This document shows positions 8,374-16,614 of a stretch of 64,000 bases of DNA, in pieces. The DNA lies in contig CAVQTE010000020.1 in the NCBI GenBank assembly GCA_963716235.1, forward strand, positions 372,001 through 436,000. Reading direction: 5' to 3'. Numbering within the stretch: the first letter of the stretch is position 1; every line of letters starts with the position of its first letter. The position numbers and the translations under genes were made by a program. Source of the DNA: Sva-07 sp963716235 (lineage in GTDB: Bacteria; Actinomycetota; Acidimicrobiia; Acidimicrobiales; Ilumatobacteraceae). The notes beneath the pieces were generated by a model. That model was not told the DNA's origin and searched no databases. It saw only the letters and a program-made list of their open reading frames with translations.

Positions 8374-8988
8374 TCAGCGATCGATCCCGGCGCGTCGGCC
8401 GAACTTGTCTGCGGTGAAGACGAACGCACGGAGGTTGCCGGGCCACGACGCTGGGTCGAGGCCGGCCTTGTGGAAGAGATGCGCGAGGAAGGTCGGGGCC
8501 GACGGCAGCTGCTCCCACACCGACGGGAGGAATACCGCACGTCTCGAGCCGGCAGCGATCAGCAGCCCGTCGACGCCCGGCTCGAGCACGCCGAGCAGGG
8601 CTTCGCGCGAAGGTGCAGCGATCGGCGTGAGCGGTGACAGGATCGAGATCTCGATGTCGAGGTGCTCGTAGTCGACCCATCGCAACGCCGGTAGTCGTGG
8701 ATCGGTGAACGCGGCCGACCACGCATGCCGAGCGACGGACACGCCGAGCAGTTCGTCGGTCTCGATGGACCCGATGCAGCCGTTCAGCGCGCCGTGGACG
8801 TTCAGCGTGACGAACGTTCCGACCGGGCGTCGCAGCTCGTCGGGGAGTTCGTCCGGCGCCGGCACGGTCGGGCGGAGGTTGCGGAGTCCGTCGACGATCG
8901 CCCGGTCGGCGATGTCGAGTAACAGGTCGGCGTGGAGATCGCCGAGCGAGCGCTCCTGCGACGATTCAGGCAACGGCGAATGCGCCAT
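8374..8988 (-). CDS. amrA: AMMECR1-domain protein (AmmeMemoRadiSam system protein A)
   Basis: 204 residues if started at ATG 8988; GTG codons at 9000 and 9012 are alternatives, and no ribosome site decides. AMMECR1 features: FVTLNVHGALNGCIGSIE (family LRGCIG-type core), TDPRLPALRWVDYEHLDIEI and SVWEQLPSAPTFLAHLFHKA near the C-terminus. The start overlaps the MEMO gene by at least 23 nt, so the two are translationally coupled. The biochemical role of this family is unsettled; its repeated association with MEMO and a radical SAM enzyme implies a shared modification reaction. Confidence 0.92.
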   Translation of the reverse strand: MAHSPLPESSQERSLGDLHADLLLDIADRAIVDGLRNLRPTVPAPDELPDELRRPVGTFVTLNVHGALNGCIGSIETDELLGVSVARHAWSAAFTDPRLPALRWVDYEHLDIEISILSPLTPIAAPSREALLGVLEPGVDGLLIAAGSRRAVFLPSVWEQLPSAPTFLAHLFHKAGLDPASWPGNLRAFVFTADKFGRRAGIDR

Positions 8989-9790
8989 ACCCCACCACAC
9001 GGTGATGATCACCGGCGGTGTCGCCGGAGTTGCGGAGATCCAGTTGTTCGACGGAGTACCCGTACTCCGCTACGACCTGCAGCAGCCCGCGCAGCGGGTA
9101 CGCACCGCACGCATCGTGGTCGTCGACGGCCCCAGGTCGGCAGTCGACGATGGCTGCGGCCGTGCGCGCGTCGAGCCGCGTGGCGTCGTCGTAGCGGTGG
9201 TAGTGGGACAGGTCGGTGCTGATCACCACCAGCGTCTCGGGCCCGCCCCAGCAGGCTTCGAGCACGCTGGCGACCTCGTCGGGCGTGGCGTCACCCACGG
9301 AGAACGGCAGGAGCGTGAAGTCGTCGAGCACGCTCTGCAGGAACGGGAGCTGTACCTCGAGGCTGTGTTCGTCAGCATGCGCACGGTCGTCGACACGAAC
9401 ACCCGGCAGTTCGAGGGCGACGTCGCGACCGCGGGCGTCGATCGGGACGGAGCCGAGCGGCGTCACGAACGCGTCGACGCTGGGAACTGCGAGACCGCGC
9501 ACGTACACCCGGTGGCTGGGCCCGAGCAGGACGACCCGGCGAATGGTCGATCGGGCCGGGATGATCCTGGCGTAGGCGCTCGCCGCGATCGCACCGGAGT
9601 ACACGTACCCGGCATGGGGCACGACGAGTGCCTTCGGGACGACGGCATCCGTGGCCGGGATCACAGCGTCGGCAAACGCCTCGCGAATCGCCGTGCGGAC
9701 CTTGTCCGGCGAACCCGGATAGAACGACCCGGCGACGGCCGCACGACGAACGCGAAGCGGCGAGCCGTGGGAACCCGGTCCGGCGGTCAT
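8966..9790 (-). CDS. amrB: MEMO-family protein (AmmeMemoRadiSam system protein B)
   Basis: 274 residues from ATG 9790, which overlaps the TGA of the radical SAM gene as ATGA. MEMO signatures: RRAAVAGSFYPGSPDKV at the start, VVPHAGYVYSGAIAASAYA, LLGPSHRVYVRG, ADEHSLEVQLPFLQ, ISTDLSHYHRYDDA and CGAYPLRGLL. The conserved His residues (PHAGY, GPSH, DLSHY) and the Cys match the metal-pocket residues of the MEMO/extradiol-dioxygenase-like fold. Function in bacteria is not established. Confidence 0.95.
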   Translation of the reverse strand: MTAGPGSHGSPLRVRRAAVAGSFYPGSPDKVRTAIREAFADAVIPATDAVVPKALVVPHAGYVYSGAIAASAYARIIPARSTIRRVVLLGPSHRVYVRGLAVPSVDAFVTPLGSVPIDARGRDVALELPGVRVDDRAHADEHSLEVQLPFLQSVLDDFTLLPFSVGDATPDEVASVLEACWGGPETLVVISTDLSHYHRYDDATRLDARTAAAIVDCRPGAVDDHDACGAYPLRGLLQVVAEYGYSVEQLDLRNSGDTAGDHHRVVGYGAFAVA

Positions 9791-10884
9791 GCCGATGCTC
9801 CTGTCGATCCGCTGCGGCGCAGCACGACCGGTTGGCGACGTTGCCCCCAGTGCTCGACGGGACCGTCGAACACGCCGGGAATGGCGGTACCGCATGCCGT
9901 GCAGTGGCCGGTGTCGTCGAGTCGATAGTCACCGATCACGTAACCGTCGCGCGAGATCACGGTGTCACCACACGAATGACAGTGCGTGCTCCCACCATCG
10001 AGGTCGCGCACGTTGCCGGTGTAGGCGTAGCGCACACCGTTGTCCATCGCGATGCGACGCGCCCGCGTGAGGGTCGCTGGTGGCGTTGGCCCGCGGTCGA
10101 GCATCCGGTAGTCGGGGTGGAAGGCGGTGAAGTGCATCGGCACGTCGGGGCCGAGGTGCTCGACCACCCAGCGGGTCATCGCGTCGAGTTCCTCGTCGCT
10201 GTCGTTCATCCCCGGGATCAGCAGCGTGGTGAGTTCGACCCAGACATCGGTCTCGGCCAGATACTCGAGGGTGTCGAGAACCGCACCCAACTCGGCACCA
10301 CAGGTGTGCTTGTAGAAGTCCTCGGTGAAGCCCTTCAGGTCGACGTTGGCAGCGTCGAGGTGGCGGTAGAACTCGGCGCGTGGCTCGGGTGAGATGTAGC
10401 CGGCGGTGACGGCGACGGTCTTCACGCCCAGGTCGTGACACGCGTCGGCGACATCGATCGCGTACTCCATGAAGATCGTCGGGTCGTTGTAGGTGAACGC
10501 CACGCTGCGGCAGCCGAGATCGGCTGCAGTTCGAGCGATGGTCTCCGGCGACGCCTGATCGGCGAGGGTGTCGATCTCCTTGGACTTCGAGATGTCCCAG
10601 TTCTGACAGAAGCGGCAAGCCAGATTGCACCCCGCCGTGCCGAAGGAGAAGACCGATGAGCCGGGAAGAAAATGATTGAGCGGCTTCTTCTCGATGGGGT
10701 CGACGCAGAATCCGCTGGACCGACCGTAGGTGGTGAGCACGACCTCGTCACCCTCACGGGCGCGCACGAAGCACACACCACGCTGGCCGTCACGAAGCTT
10801 GCACTCGCGTGGGCACAGGTCGCACTGGAGGCGACCGTCGTCGAGTTGGTGCCAGTACTTCGTGGGAACGGTGAAGCGATCCAT
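9787..10884 (-). CDS. amrS: AmmeMemoRadiSam system radical SAM enzyme
   Basis: 365 residues. The radical SAM cluster motif is C86-x3-C90-x2-C93 in FGTAGCNLACRFCQNW. Two extra Cys-rich sites flank it: CDLCPREC...C38 at the N-terminus and CHSCGDTV plus CTACG near the C-terminus, probably zinc or auxiliary metal sites. The start follows the bifunctional nuclease stop by 5 nt, and its stop overlaps the MEMO start. The enzyme should form a 5'-deoxyadenosyl radical; substrate unknown, but protein partners are expected to be the two genes downstream. Confidence 0.95.
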   Translation of the reverse strand: MDRFTVPTKYWHQLDDGRLQCDLCPRECKLRDGQRGVCFVRAREGDEVVLTTYGRSSGFCVDPIEKKPLNHFLPGSSVFSFGTAGCNLACRFCQNWDISKSKEIDTLADQASPETIARTAADLGCRSVAFTYNDPTIFMEYAIDVADACHDLGVKTVAVTAGYISPEPRAEFYRHLDAANVDLKGFTEDFYKHTCGAELGAVLDTLEYLAETDVWVELTTLLIPGMNDSDEELDAMTRWVVEHLGPDVPMHFTAFHPDYRMLDRGPTPPATLTRARRIAMDNGVRYAYTGNVRDLDGGSTHCHSCGDTVISRDGYVIGDYRLDDTGHCTACGTAIPGVFDGPVEHWGQRRQPVVLRRSGSTGASA

Positions 10885-10889
10885 GTCGA

Positions 10890-11513
10890 TCAGGCCTCGG
10901 CTTCGCCGGCGGGATCGGGAGGGTTGTCGACGATCTCGGCATCGATGATCTCGGCGTCGATGATCTCGGCGTCGATGATCTCGGCGTCGATGATCTCCGA
11001 GTCCGCAGTACCGAGAGCGAAGTCATCCGGGGCGAGCTGATCGAGGAAGTCGCGGAACTGGTCGACCTCGGCATCGATCTGGGCGTCATCGAGCACGGAC
11101 TCACCCTCCGGCTCCGGGTAGGTGCCGGCTTCGTCGAGCACGTGCTCGCTCACGAACAGTGGGGCGTGCAGTCGGACTGCGAGGGCGATCCCGTCGGACG
11201 GACGCGTGTCGAGTCGGAGATCGCCGGTCGGTCCGCTGACGGCGAGGTTGGCGATGAAAGCACCGTCCTGGAAATCGACGACCTCGACTGCGTCGAGGTG
11301 GCCGTCGAAGCGCTCGACGAGCGTCGCCATCAGATCGTGCGTCATCGGTCGGGGGGATGTCTGACCCTGGGCAGCGAACGCGATCGCCGCCGCCTCGACA
11401 CCGCCGACGAGGATGGGCAGCACTCGGTTCGGTGACTCGTGCTCGCGCAGCACGAGCAGGGCCGCCCCGGTCAGGGGGTCCATCTGGATTCCGACGAGAT
11501 CGACCAGCAACAT
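10890..11513 (-). CDS. bifunctional nuclease family protein (DUF151) with repeat tail
   Basis: 207 residues. Residues 1-135 match DUF151: VDLVGIQMDPLTGAALLVLR, RVLPILVGGVEAAAIAFA, MTHDLMATLVERF, RPSDGIALAVRLHAPLFV. The C-terminal third is acidic and ends in four EIIDA units plus EIVD, encoded by 15-bp DNA repeats. The ATG at 11513 has no clear ribosome site but lies 3 nt inside a 15-bp palindrome. DUF151 proteins have nuclease-like activity reported in some homologues. Its tight link (5 nt) to amrS suggests one operon. Confidence 0.9.
   Translation of the reverse strand: MLLVDLVGIQMDPLTGAALLVLREHESPNRVLPILVGGVEAAAIAFAAQGQTSPRPMTHDLMATLVERFDGHLDAVEVVDFQDGAFIANLAVSGPTGDLRLDTRPSDGIALAVRLHAPLFVSEHVLDEAGTYPEPEGESVLDDAQIDAEVDQFRDFLDQLAPDDFALGTADSEIIDAEIIDAEIIDAEIIDAEIVDNPPDPAGEAEA
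10932..11000. repeat. 15-bp tandem repeat in the DUF151 gene
   Basis: Unit gatctcggcgtcgat occurs three times exactly (10947-10991), preceded by one copy with a single change and followed by a diverged half copy. It keeps the reading frame, coding EIIDA pentapeptides. Copy number could vary by slippage. Confidence 0.9.
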
Positions 11514-11516
11514 GAA

Positions 11517-11531
11517 ACCATGCTACATGGT
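11517..11531. promoter_or_regulatory. 15-bp palindrome at the DUF151/amr operon start, candidate operator
   Basis: ACCATGCTACATGGT has perfect 6-bp arms around 3 bp and ends 4 bp before the ATG at 11513. A second perfect palindrome, GCAACATTGTTGC, lies at 11558-11570, so the 62-bp gap behind the PfkB gene holds two. Neither is followed by a T-run, so operator or translational control is more likely than termination. Confidence 0.4.
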
Positions 11532-11575
11532 GCATCAGCTTTTCTCACTTTTCCACAGCAACATTGTTGCGGATG

Positions 11576-12496
11576 TCAGGTATCGGCGAGGTCGAGGAGC
11601 GCTGCATCGACCGCGACACGCTCGGGCAGCATGAGCCCCGTGACGCTCACCGAGAGCGCACTGGCAACGTTGGCGAAGCGAATCGACGGTTCCCAGTCAG
11701 CGCCCTCGAGCCGACGGACGGCGAGCGCGGCGATGAAGACATCGCCCGCTCCGGTCTCGTCGATCACCTCGACGGGCAGAGTCGGGACCTGGATCATGCC
11801 GCCCTGGTCGGCCAGGAGCGCACCGGACGCCTCGGTCTTGACGATCACCCGACGGGCACCCATCTCCAGTAACTCACGTGCGGCAAACCGGGCCCCAAGT
11901 TCCGAACCGGGAACCCGACCAACCAGTTGTGCCGCCTCGACGAGGTCCGGCGTGACGACCTCGGCAGCAGCGAGGTGACCTCGGCGTACCCGCTCCGGTG
12001 GCGCAGGGTCGAGGAACAGGGGAACATGCCGGTCGGTGAGATACGCAGCGACAGCCGACAGCGCGTCGGGGGGAATCTCGGCCTGGACGATGACGACGTC
12101 GTCGGGTCCCAGGCCCTCGAGATGCGGCTCGATGTTCGCCCAGGACAGCCGCTCGTTGGCGCCCGGCGCGAAGACGAGCGATCGATGCTTGCCCCCAACC
12201 AGTTCGATCGCGACGAATCCGGTCGCGTCGTCCGGCGCCAGCGTCACACCGACGATGTCGACACCGTCAGCTTCGACCGCGGCGGCGCAGTCACGGCCGA
12301 ACTCGTCGTTGCCGACGCACGCCACCAGGAGCACGTCGACACCGAGGCGTGCCGCCGCACGAGCGACATTGCCACCCTTGCCTCCTGGTTCGGCGTGATG
12401 ACGCTCAGCCAACAACGGTGCCTGCCCTGCCGACTCGTGGAGGTCGAACAGGTGGAGGTCCATGTTCAACCCGCCGATGACCACGATCCGACCCAT
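11576..12496 (-). CDS. PfkB-family carbohydrate kinase (ribokinase-like)
   Basis: 306 residues from ATG 12496, decided by GGAGGAG 5 nt upstream. Signature 1 is AEPGGKGGNVARAAARLG; signature 2, the ATP/anion-hole motif with the catalytic Asp, is VIDETGAGDVFIAAL. N-terminal VVIGGLNMDLHLF is the usual substrate strand. It should phosphorylate a sugar or nucleoside; which one cannot be read from the sequence. It precedes the DUF151 gene by 62 nt on the same strand. Confidence 0.92.
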   Translation of the reverse strand: MGRIVVIGGLNMDLHLFDLHESAGQAPLLAERHHAEPGGKGGNVARAAARLGVDVLLVACVGNDEFGRDCAAAVEADGVDIVGVTLAPDDATGFVAIELVGGKHRSLVFAPGANERLSWANIEPHLEGLGPDDVVIVQAEIPPDALSAVAAYLTDRHVPLFLDPAPPERVRRGHLAAAEVVTPDLVEAAQLVGRVPGSELGARFAARELLEMGARRVIVKTEASGALLADQGGMIQVPTLPVEVIDETGAGDVFIAALAVRRLEGADWEPSIRFANVASALSVSVTGLMLPERVAVDAALLDLADT

Positions 12497-12640
12497 GGCA
12501 CTCCTCCGATCCTCCGACGATCCGCTGCCGCACCACCAATTGAAATCCACCTCGGGCCGCATCACCAGAGACCGAGGTCCCCGCACACACCGAACTCGAC
12601 GACGTGCGAACCCAGCAGGACCGAGCGGTAGATTCCGGAC

Positions 12641-13392
12641 ATGTCAGACCCAGGCGACGAGTCGGACCACCGCTCCACGAATGTCACATGCGTCAACTGG
12701 ATGCACCCGGAAACCTCGGGGCAACGAGGACGATGGAGCAATACGTCGGCGACGAACATGTCGACTCGCTGCTGGTGTGGAGCAACGGCAAGGTCCGCCA
12801 CGAGATCTACCGGAACGGCCAAACCCGTCGCGACCGACACATCGTGTTCTCGGTGACGAAGTCGTTCACCGGACTCCTCGCGTACGCAGATGCCACCGTG
12901 CGGCACGTCCTCGACATGGAGGTGGGCATCGACTTCAGCGAGGTCTACGACGACCCGCAGTCCGACATCCGCCAGTTCACCTACGCATCGGGGATGCGGG
13001 CCGTCCCGGACGGCGTCGCCGCGCACCACTGCCTGTACGACTACCTGCCGACGCTGCGCAAGCGCGGTGAGCACGGACACGACTTCCACTACGTCACCGC
13101 CAACTCCGAAGTGCTCGGCTGGGTGATCGAGCGCGGATCGGCGTCGCCGCGTCCGAGTCTGTGGGGCAACGAGGGCGGCGGGAACGACTGCTCGTACAGG
13201 TCGCAGTGGTACAGCTTCCACCCGGGACGGACGCTCTACGCCATGGGGATCCACGGGCAGAGCATCTTCGTGTCGACCGAACGCGATTCCGCGATGGTGG
13301 TGCAGTCCTCAGCGCCCGTTGCCGACGGCGACTTCTTCGACGTGGCCGCCAACTTATTCGCCGCCGTCACCGACCACCTCGCGAACGCCTGA
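12641..13392 (+). pseudogene. beta-lactamase/6-aminohexanoate-hydrolase-like serine hydrolase, internally deleted
   Basis: The frame ending at 13392 carries VFSVTKSFTGLL (catalytic S-x-x-K), ATVRHVLDMEVGIDF, HYVTANSEVLGWVIER (Tyr motif) and MGIHGQSIFVS, all typical of class-C-like serine hydrolases of 370-430 residues. Two blocks are absent in frame: about 25 residues after SFTGLL, and roughly 100 after GWVIER where the text jumps to RSQWY. The N-terminal NWMHPETSGQRGRW begins in another frame at ATG 12641, 6 nt behind TAGATT, so a frameshift near 12710-12740 is also needed. Most likely a decaying gene. Confidence 0.65.
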
Positions 13393-13429
13393 CGCGGCAA
13401 CGCTCGTGCGCGCCGGAGACCAACGGTGA

Positions 13430-14449
13430 TCACCAGCGGTTACGCGCCTCCTCGGCGAACCCGTCGATCCCGTCGAGCCTCGCAACAACACCGTCGTCGC
13501 CGCAGACGGTGCCGGCCCACGTGCCGAAGCACTGGTGCACCTCCATTTTCAGCACCTTGAGATCGGTCGAGTCGTACCGGTCGAAGAACGGCGTGAGTTC
13601 GACATCGACCTGACCCGACCTCGGCGTGCGCACCCGCCACGGGCGCTTCGGCTCGTCCCAGTCGTAGGTCCACTCGAGTTCCTCGTGGATCTTGGTGAGC
13701 CGCCCGTCGACGCACAACGCGTTCTCCGTGAATCCGGTGCCCTCGGTCCACTTCCCGCCGAACTGGAGCCCGACCGTCCGACCGTCGGCCGCCACTCCCG
13801 ACGCGGCTGCCCAGTTCCACCGGTTCGAGTACGGCCAGACACCACGACCCAGGTCCTGCACTGCCGATGCCGGCGACTCGCGGCCGATCTCCCAGCTCCG
13901 GTCTCCGGCGCGGATCGATCCCGATGCAGGTCGCGTGTTCTGCTTCGAGGTGAACTGGAATCGTCGATCGCTCCACGGGATGACGACGTTGAGCGACTCG
14001 TGACCCGCCGGCTTCGCCACGGAGATGTCGACCTGGATCTCACCGAGCCGGGACGACGGCGCCGACACCCCGAGCCGAGTGGCGTCGGGGAGCTCCTCGA
14101 TCTCGAGTTCGAATCCGTTCCGAGACGCGGTGACGGTCCCCGTGCAGACCTCGTCGGGAAGCGAGAAGCCCCGACCGAACGGCACGAGCGTCCCCGCCTC
14201 GGCCTGTGCCCAGTCGTTGCGGTCGAGGATCCACACGCTCGACAGCCCGGCGTAGTCGATGTCGGCGTACACGAACGACACGATGACGTCGGGAGCGATC
14301 ACACACCAGTAGTCCCAGCGCTTCTTGCGGCCGTACGCCCGGCTCAGATTCGCTCGCAGGAGCGGCTGGCGTGACCAGCCGCGGGCGTCGGGGTTCAGGC
14401 GCCCGCGCTGATCACACAGATCGACCGGCCCACTGATCTCTCGCTCCAT
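13430..14449 (-). CDS. DUF2804 family protein
   Basis: 339 residues from ATG 14449, with GGGAGGAC 4 nt upstream. Family hallmarks: LRANLSRAYGRKKRWDYWCV near residue 40, ASRNGFELEIEELPDATRLG, and a C-terminal TPRSGQVDVELTPFFDRYD followed by CFGTWAGTVCGDDG. DUF2804 proteins are lipocalin-like beta proteins of unknown function found in actinobacteria, often beside lipid genes. It is alone on this strand here; no partner is evident. Confidence 0.85.
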   Translation of the reverse strand: MEREISGPVDLCDQRGRLNPDARGWSRQPLLRANLSRAYGRKKRWDYWCVIAPDVIVSFVYADIDYAGLSSVWILDRNDWAQAEAGTLVPFGRGFSLPDEVCTGTVTASRNGFELEIEELPDATRLGVSAPSSRLGEIQVDISVAKPAGHESLNVVIPWSDRRFQFTSKQNTRPASGSIRAGDRSWEIGRESPASAVQDLGRGVWPYSNRWNWAAASGVAADGRTVGLQFGGKWTEGTGFTENALCVDGRLTKIHEELEWTYDWDEPKRPWRVRTPRSGQVDVELTPFFDRYDSTDLKVLKMEVHQCFGTWAGTVCGDDGVVARLDGIDGFAEEARNRW

Positions 14450-14691
14450 CGTGTCCTCCCCGCATCCCCGTGCGACTCGGTGGACCCTACCCGTCGGCCA
14501 CCGGCCCCTCCGCCCGGCGACGCGTCGGACGTTCGGACATGATGGACCCGAACGACCTCCACGACGGGACGCGTTCTGGCCACGCCGCAACGGGATTCTG
14601 GCCGTCCACCCGCAGCTGCCGACGTGCGGTGCAACGCCGTCGTGGTCGGCGATGGTCATCCGACCTTCCTGAGGTCGGGTGAGCCTGAGGA

Positions 14692-15087
14692 TCAGCGATC
14701 GGCGAGGACGCGTCCGTGAACTGTCAGCGCCCAGATGATGGCGATGTCCATCGCAATCACGATGATCGCCCACACCGGGTACCAGGGCAACCAGAAGAAC
14801 ATCGAGATCATGCTGCCCACCGCTGCAAAGACGCCGACTGTGCGCGCAAGCACGTTGCCCGAGAAGATGCCGAATCCGGCGGCCACCACGATCAGCCCGA
14901 TGATCATGTGGACCCATCCCCAGGTCGTTGCGTCGAGCTGGACGAGGTAGTCCGGGGTGACGACCAGAATCTCGTCCTCGAGGATTCCCACCAGGCCGGC
15001 GAAGGCCTGGAAGATCCCGACGGTGATCAAGATGATGCCGGCGAACGTCACCCAACCGGCACCCGCCTCACTGCGTTGCTCTGACAT
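14692..15087 (-). CDS. four-helix small integral membrane protein (DUF7144-like)
   Basis: 131 residues from ATG 15087, preceded by GAAAGGGG. Four hydrophobic segments: WVTFAGIILITVGIFQAFAG, WVHMIIGLIVVAAGFGIF, TVGVFAAVGSMISMFFWL and WAIIVIAMDIAIIWALTV, with a short aromatic/acidic loop after the first. This layout matches the DUF7144 membrane family common in actinobacteria. No catalytic residues; function unknown. Confidence 0.8.
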   Translation of the reverse strand: MSEQRSEAGAGWVTFAGIILITVGIFQAFAGLVGILEDEILVVTPDYLVQLDATTWGWVHMIIGLIVVAAGFGIFSGNVLARTVGVFAAVGSMISMFFWLPWYPVWAIIVIAMDIAIIWALTVHGRVLADR

Positions 15088-15286
15088 GACCGAACCCCTT
15101 TCATTCGGGGCCACGACGTCCGCAGCCACTCCTCCATTGTTCTACTCGATCGGATCGGGTGCTCTTCGCCAATCGGGTGCCGTGGCTCGTCTGCCGGCCC
15201 CTCAGATTTCAGGTGCGCCGCTCAAGTTCGTGGGTTACAGTTCCGATAGCGGAGAGTCCGATGCAACCGAACGGAGCGACAGAATT

Positions 15287-16063
15287 GTGTCGATCTCAGC
15301 CGAAATCCAGCGAACCACGCTGATCATCACCCCGGGGCAGCTGGTCTCGGGGTCGTTGCGCGTTCCGTACCGCGATGGTGACGACGAGTCGCTCTTGCGG
15401 AGCTACCTCGTCTTCGTCCGACAGATGCGTGGCCAGCGCCACGCCCGATCGGTGACGCTGCGCAGTGCCGACATCGCCGCGATCGCCGACCACCTCGACA
15501 CCAGTGACGATGTGGTGCTCGGCAAGTTGCTCGACCTCATGGGAGTCACACGCGCCCAGCGCAAAGTCCTCCTCGGAATGCTGGCGGCCGGTGCTCTCAC
15601 GATCGTGGCAACGGGTTCGATCCCGGTCGCGGCGATTTCTGACATCGGTACGACTGATCCGGCGCCACTCGTCGAACGAACCGCACCCGAGGTGGTTGCT
15701 CCGCCAGCGGAGGTCGTGGGTCCATCCGACGCCAGCCCATCCGACGCCGACACGGTGACGCTCGAGGTGGAGGCGCCACCGGCAGCCCCCGCGACAGCCG
15801 AGGCCCCCACCGGACCCGACACCGCGCGCGAATTCGACGAGGCGATCGGCATCGCCGTCGACGGATCCACCGTCGCAGTCATCGCGCCGCCACTGCCCCC
15901 GAGCGACAACGATGTCGCCATCGGTACCGCAGATGACGGATCCACCGTCGCCGTGATCGCGCCGCCCCTGCCCCCGAGCGACGCCGCCTTCGGTGTCGAC
16001 GACGAAGGATTCGACGTCGGCGTGGGTTCGGCGCTCCCTCCGCCGGTCGAACCCGCAGGCTGA
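15287..16063 (+). CDS. single-span membrane protein with repeated proline-rich tail
   Basis: About 258 residues. The GTG at 15287 is the likely start (ACGGAG lies about 12 nt upstream); the true start is uncertain. Residues 1-100 are a soluble Arg-rich domain (SLLRSYLVFVRQMRGQRHAR, then DIAAIADHLDTSDDVVLGKL), followed by a membrane helix (LLGMLAAGALTIVATGSIPV) and a Pro/Ala/Asp-rich external tail. Within the tail GSTVAVIAPPLPPSD is repeated exactly. I do not recognise the family. A similar architecture recurs in the 39-43 kb genes. Confidence 0.65.
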   Translation: MSISAEIQRTTLIITPGQLVSGSLRVPYRDGDDESLLRSYLVFVRQMRGQRHARSVTLRSADIAAIADHLDTSDDVVLGKLLDLMGVTRAQRKVLLGMLAAGALTIVATGSIPVAAISDIGTTDPAPLVERTAPEVVAPPAEVVGPSDASPSDADTVTLEVEAPPAAPATAEAPTGPDTAREFDEAIGIAVDGSTVAVIAPPLPPSDNDVAIGTADDGSTVAVIAPPLPPSDAAFGVDDEGFDVGVGSALPPPVEPAG

Positions 16064-16215
16064 TCGAGGCCCGAATCCTGCCATCGGTGACGGTTCCGGA
16101 AACGACCGCAATCCGCTTGCGAAACAGCGGTCGTCGCCCACGACCAACCCTTCGGTGACCTCCGAGGCGAGGGCCACCGTGGAATAGCTCTTCGCTCCCG
16201 TGGGTTCTCCTCACC

Positions 16216-16569
16216 ATGACAACCATTCCGGCCAGCCTGACCCGTCACGCATTCGCTGCGCTCAACGCGGTGATTGCGCCGCTGATCCGTTCGGGTCTCG
16301 GCAACCCGTTGCCGCTCGGTGCGGGCCCGGTCGCACTGGAAACGACCGGTCGTCGATCCGGCCTTCGCAGGACGGTCCCGCTGCTCGCAGCCCGCGCCGG
16401 TGACACGCTCACCGTCAGCACCGTGCGTAGCGACTCGCAGTGGCTTCGCAACATCGAGACCGACGAGCGTGTTGCGGTCTGGCTTTTCGGCCGCCGACGC
16501 GAGGCCACCGCCACGGTCACTCGCGGACCCCTCAACACCGTACGAGTAGAGCTCCGGCCCGCTTCGTAA
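16216..16569 (+). CDS. deazaflavin(F420)-dependent nitroreductase-like protein
   Basis: 117 residues. The stretch GPVALETTGRRSGLRRTVPL followed by VSTVRSDSQWLRNIE is the signature of the DDN/FGD-like split-barrel family that binds F420 or flavin. The protein is slightly shorter than the usual 130-150 residues and lacks the common C-terminal helix region. No strong ribosome site. Substrate unknown; members reduce nitroimidazoles, quinones or unsaturated lactones. Confidence 0.85.
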   Translation: MTTIPASLTRHAFAALNAVIAPLIRSGLGNPLPLGAGPVALETTGRRSGLRRTVPLLAARAGDTLTVSTVRSDSQWLRNIETDERVAVWLFGRRREATATVTRGPLNTVRVELRPAS

Positions 16570-16578
16570 GTCGCGTCG

Positions 16579-16614
16579 CCGGTCGGTCCCTCAGCCCCCC
16601 GTGGGACCGACCGG
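16579..16614. terminator. bidirectional stem-loop between convergent genes
   Basis: Perfect 12-bp arms CCGGTCGGTCCC / GGGACCGACCGG with a 12-nt loop. It covers the stop codon of the minus-strand PPOX-like gene (16591) and lies 10 nt past the plus-strand stop at 16569. There is no T-run. Confidence 0.6.
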
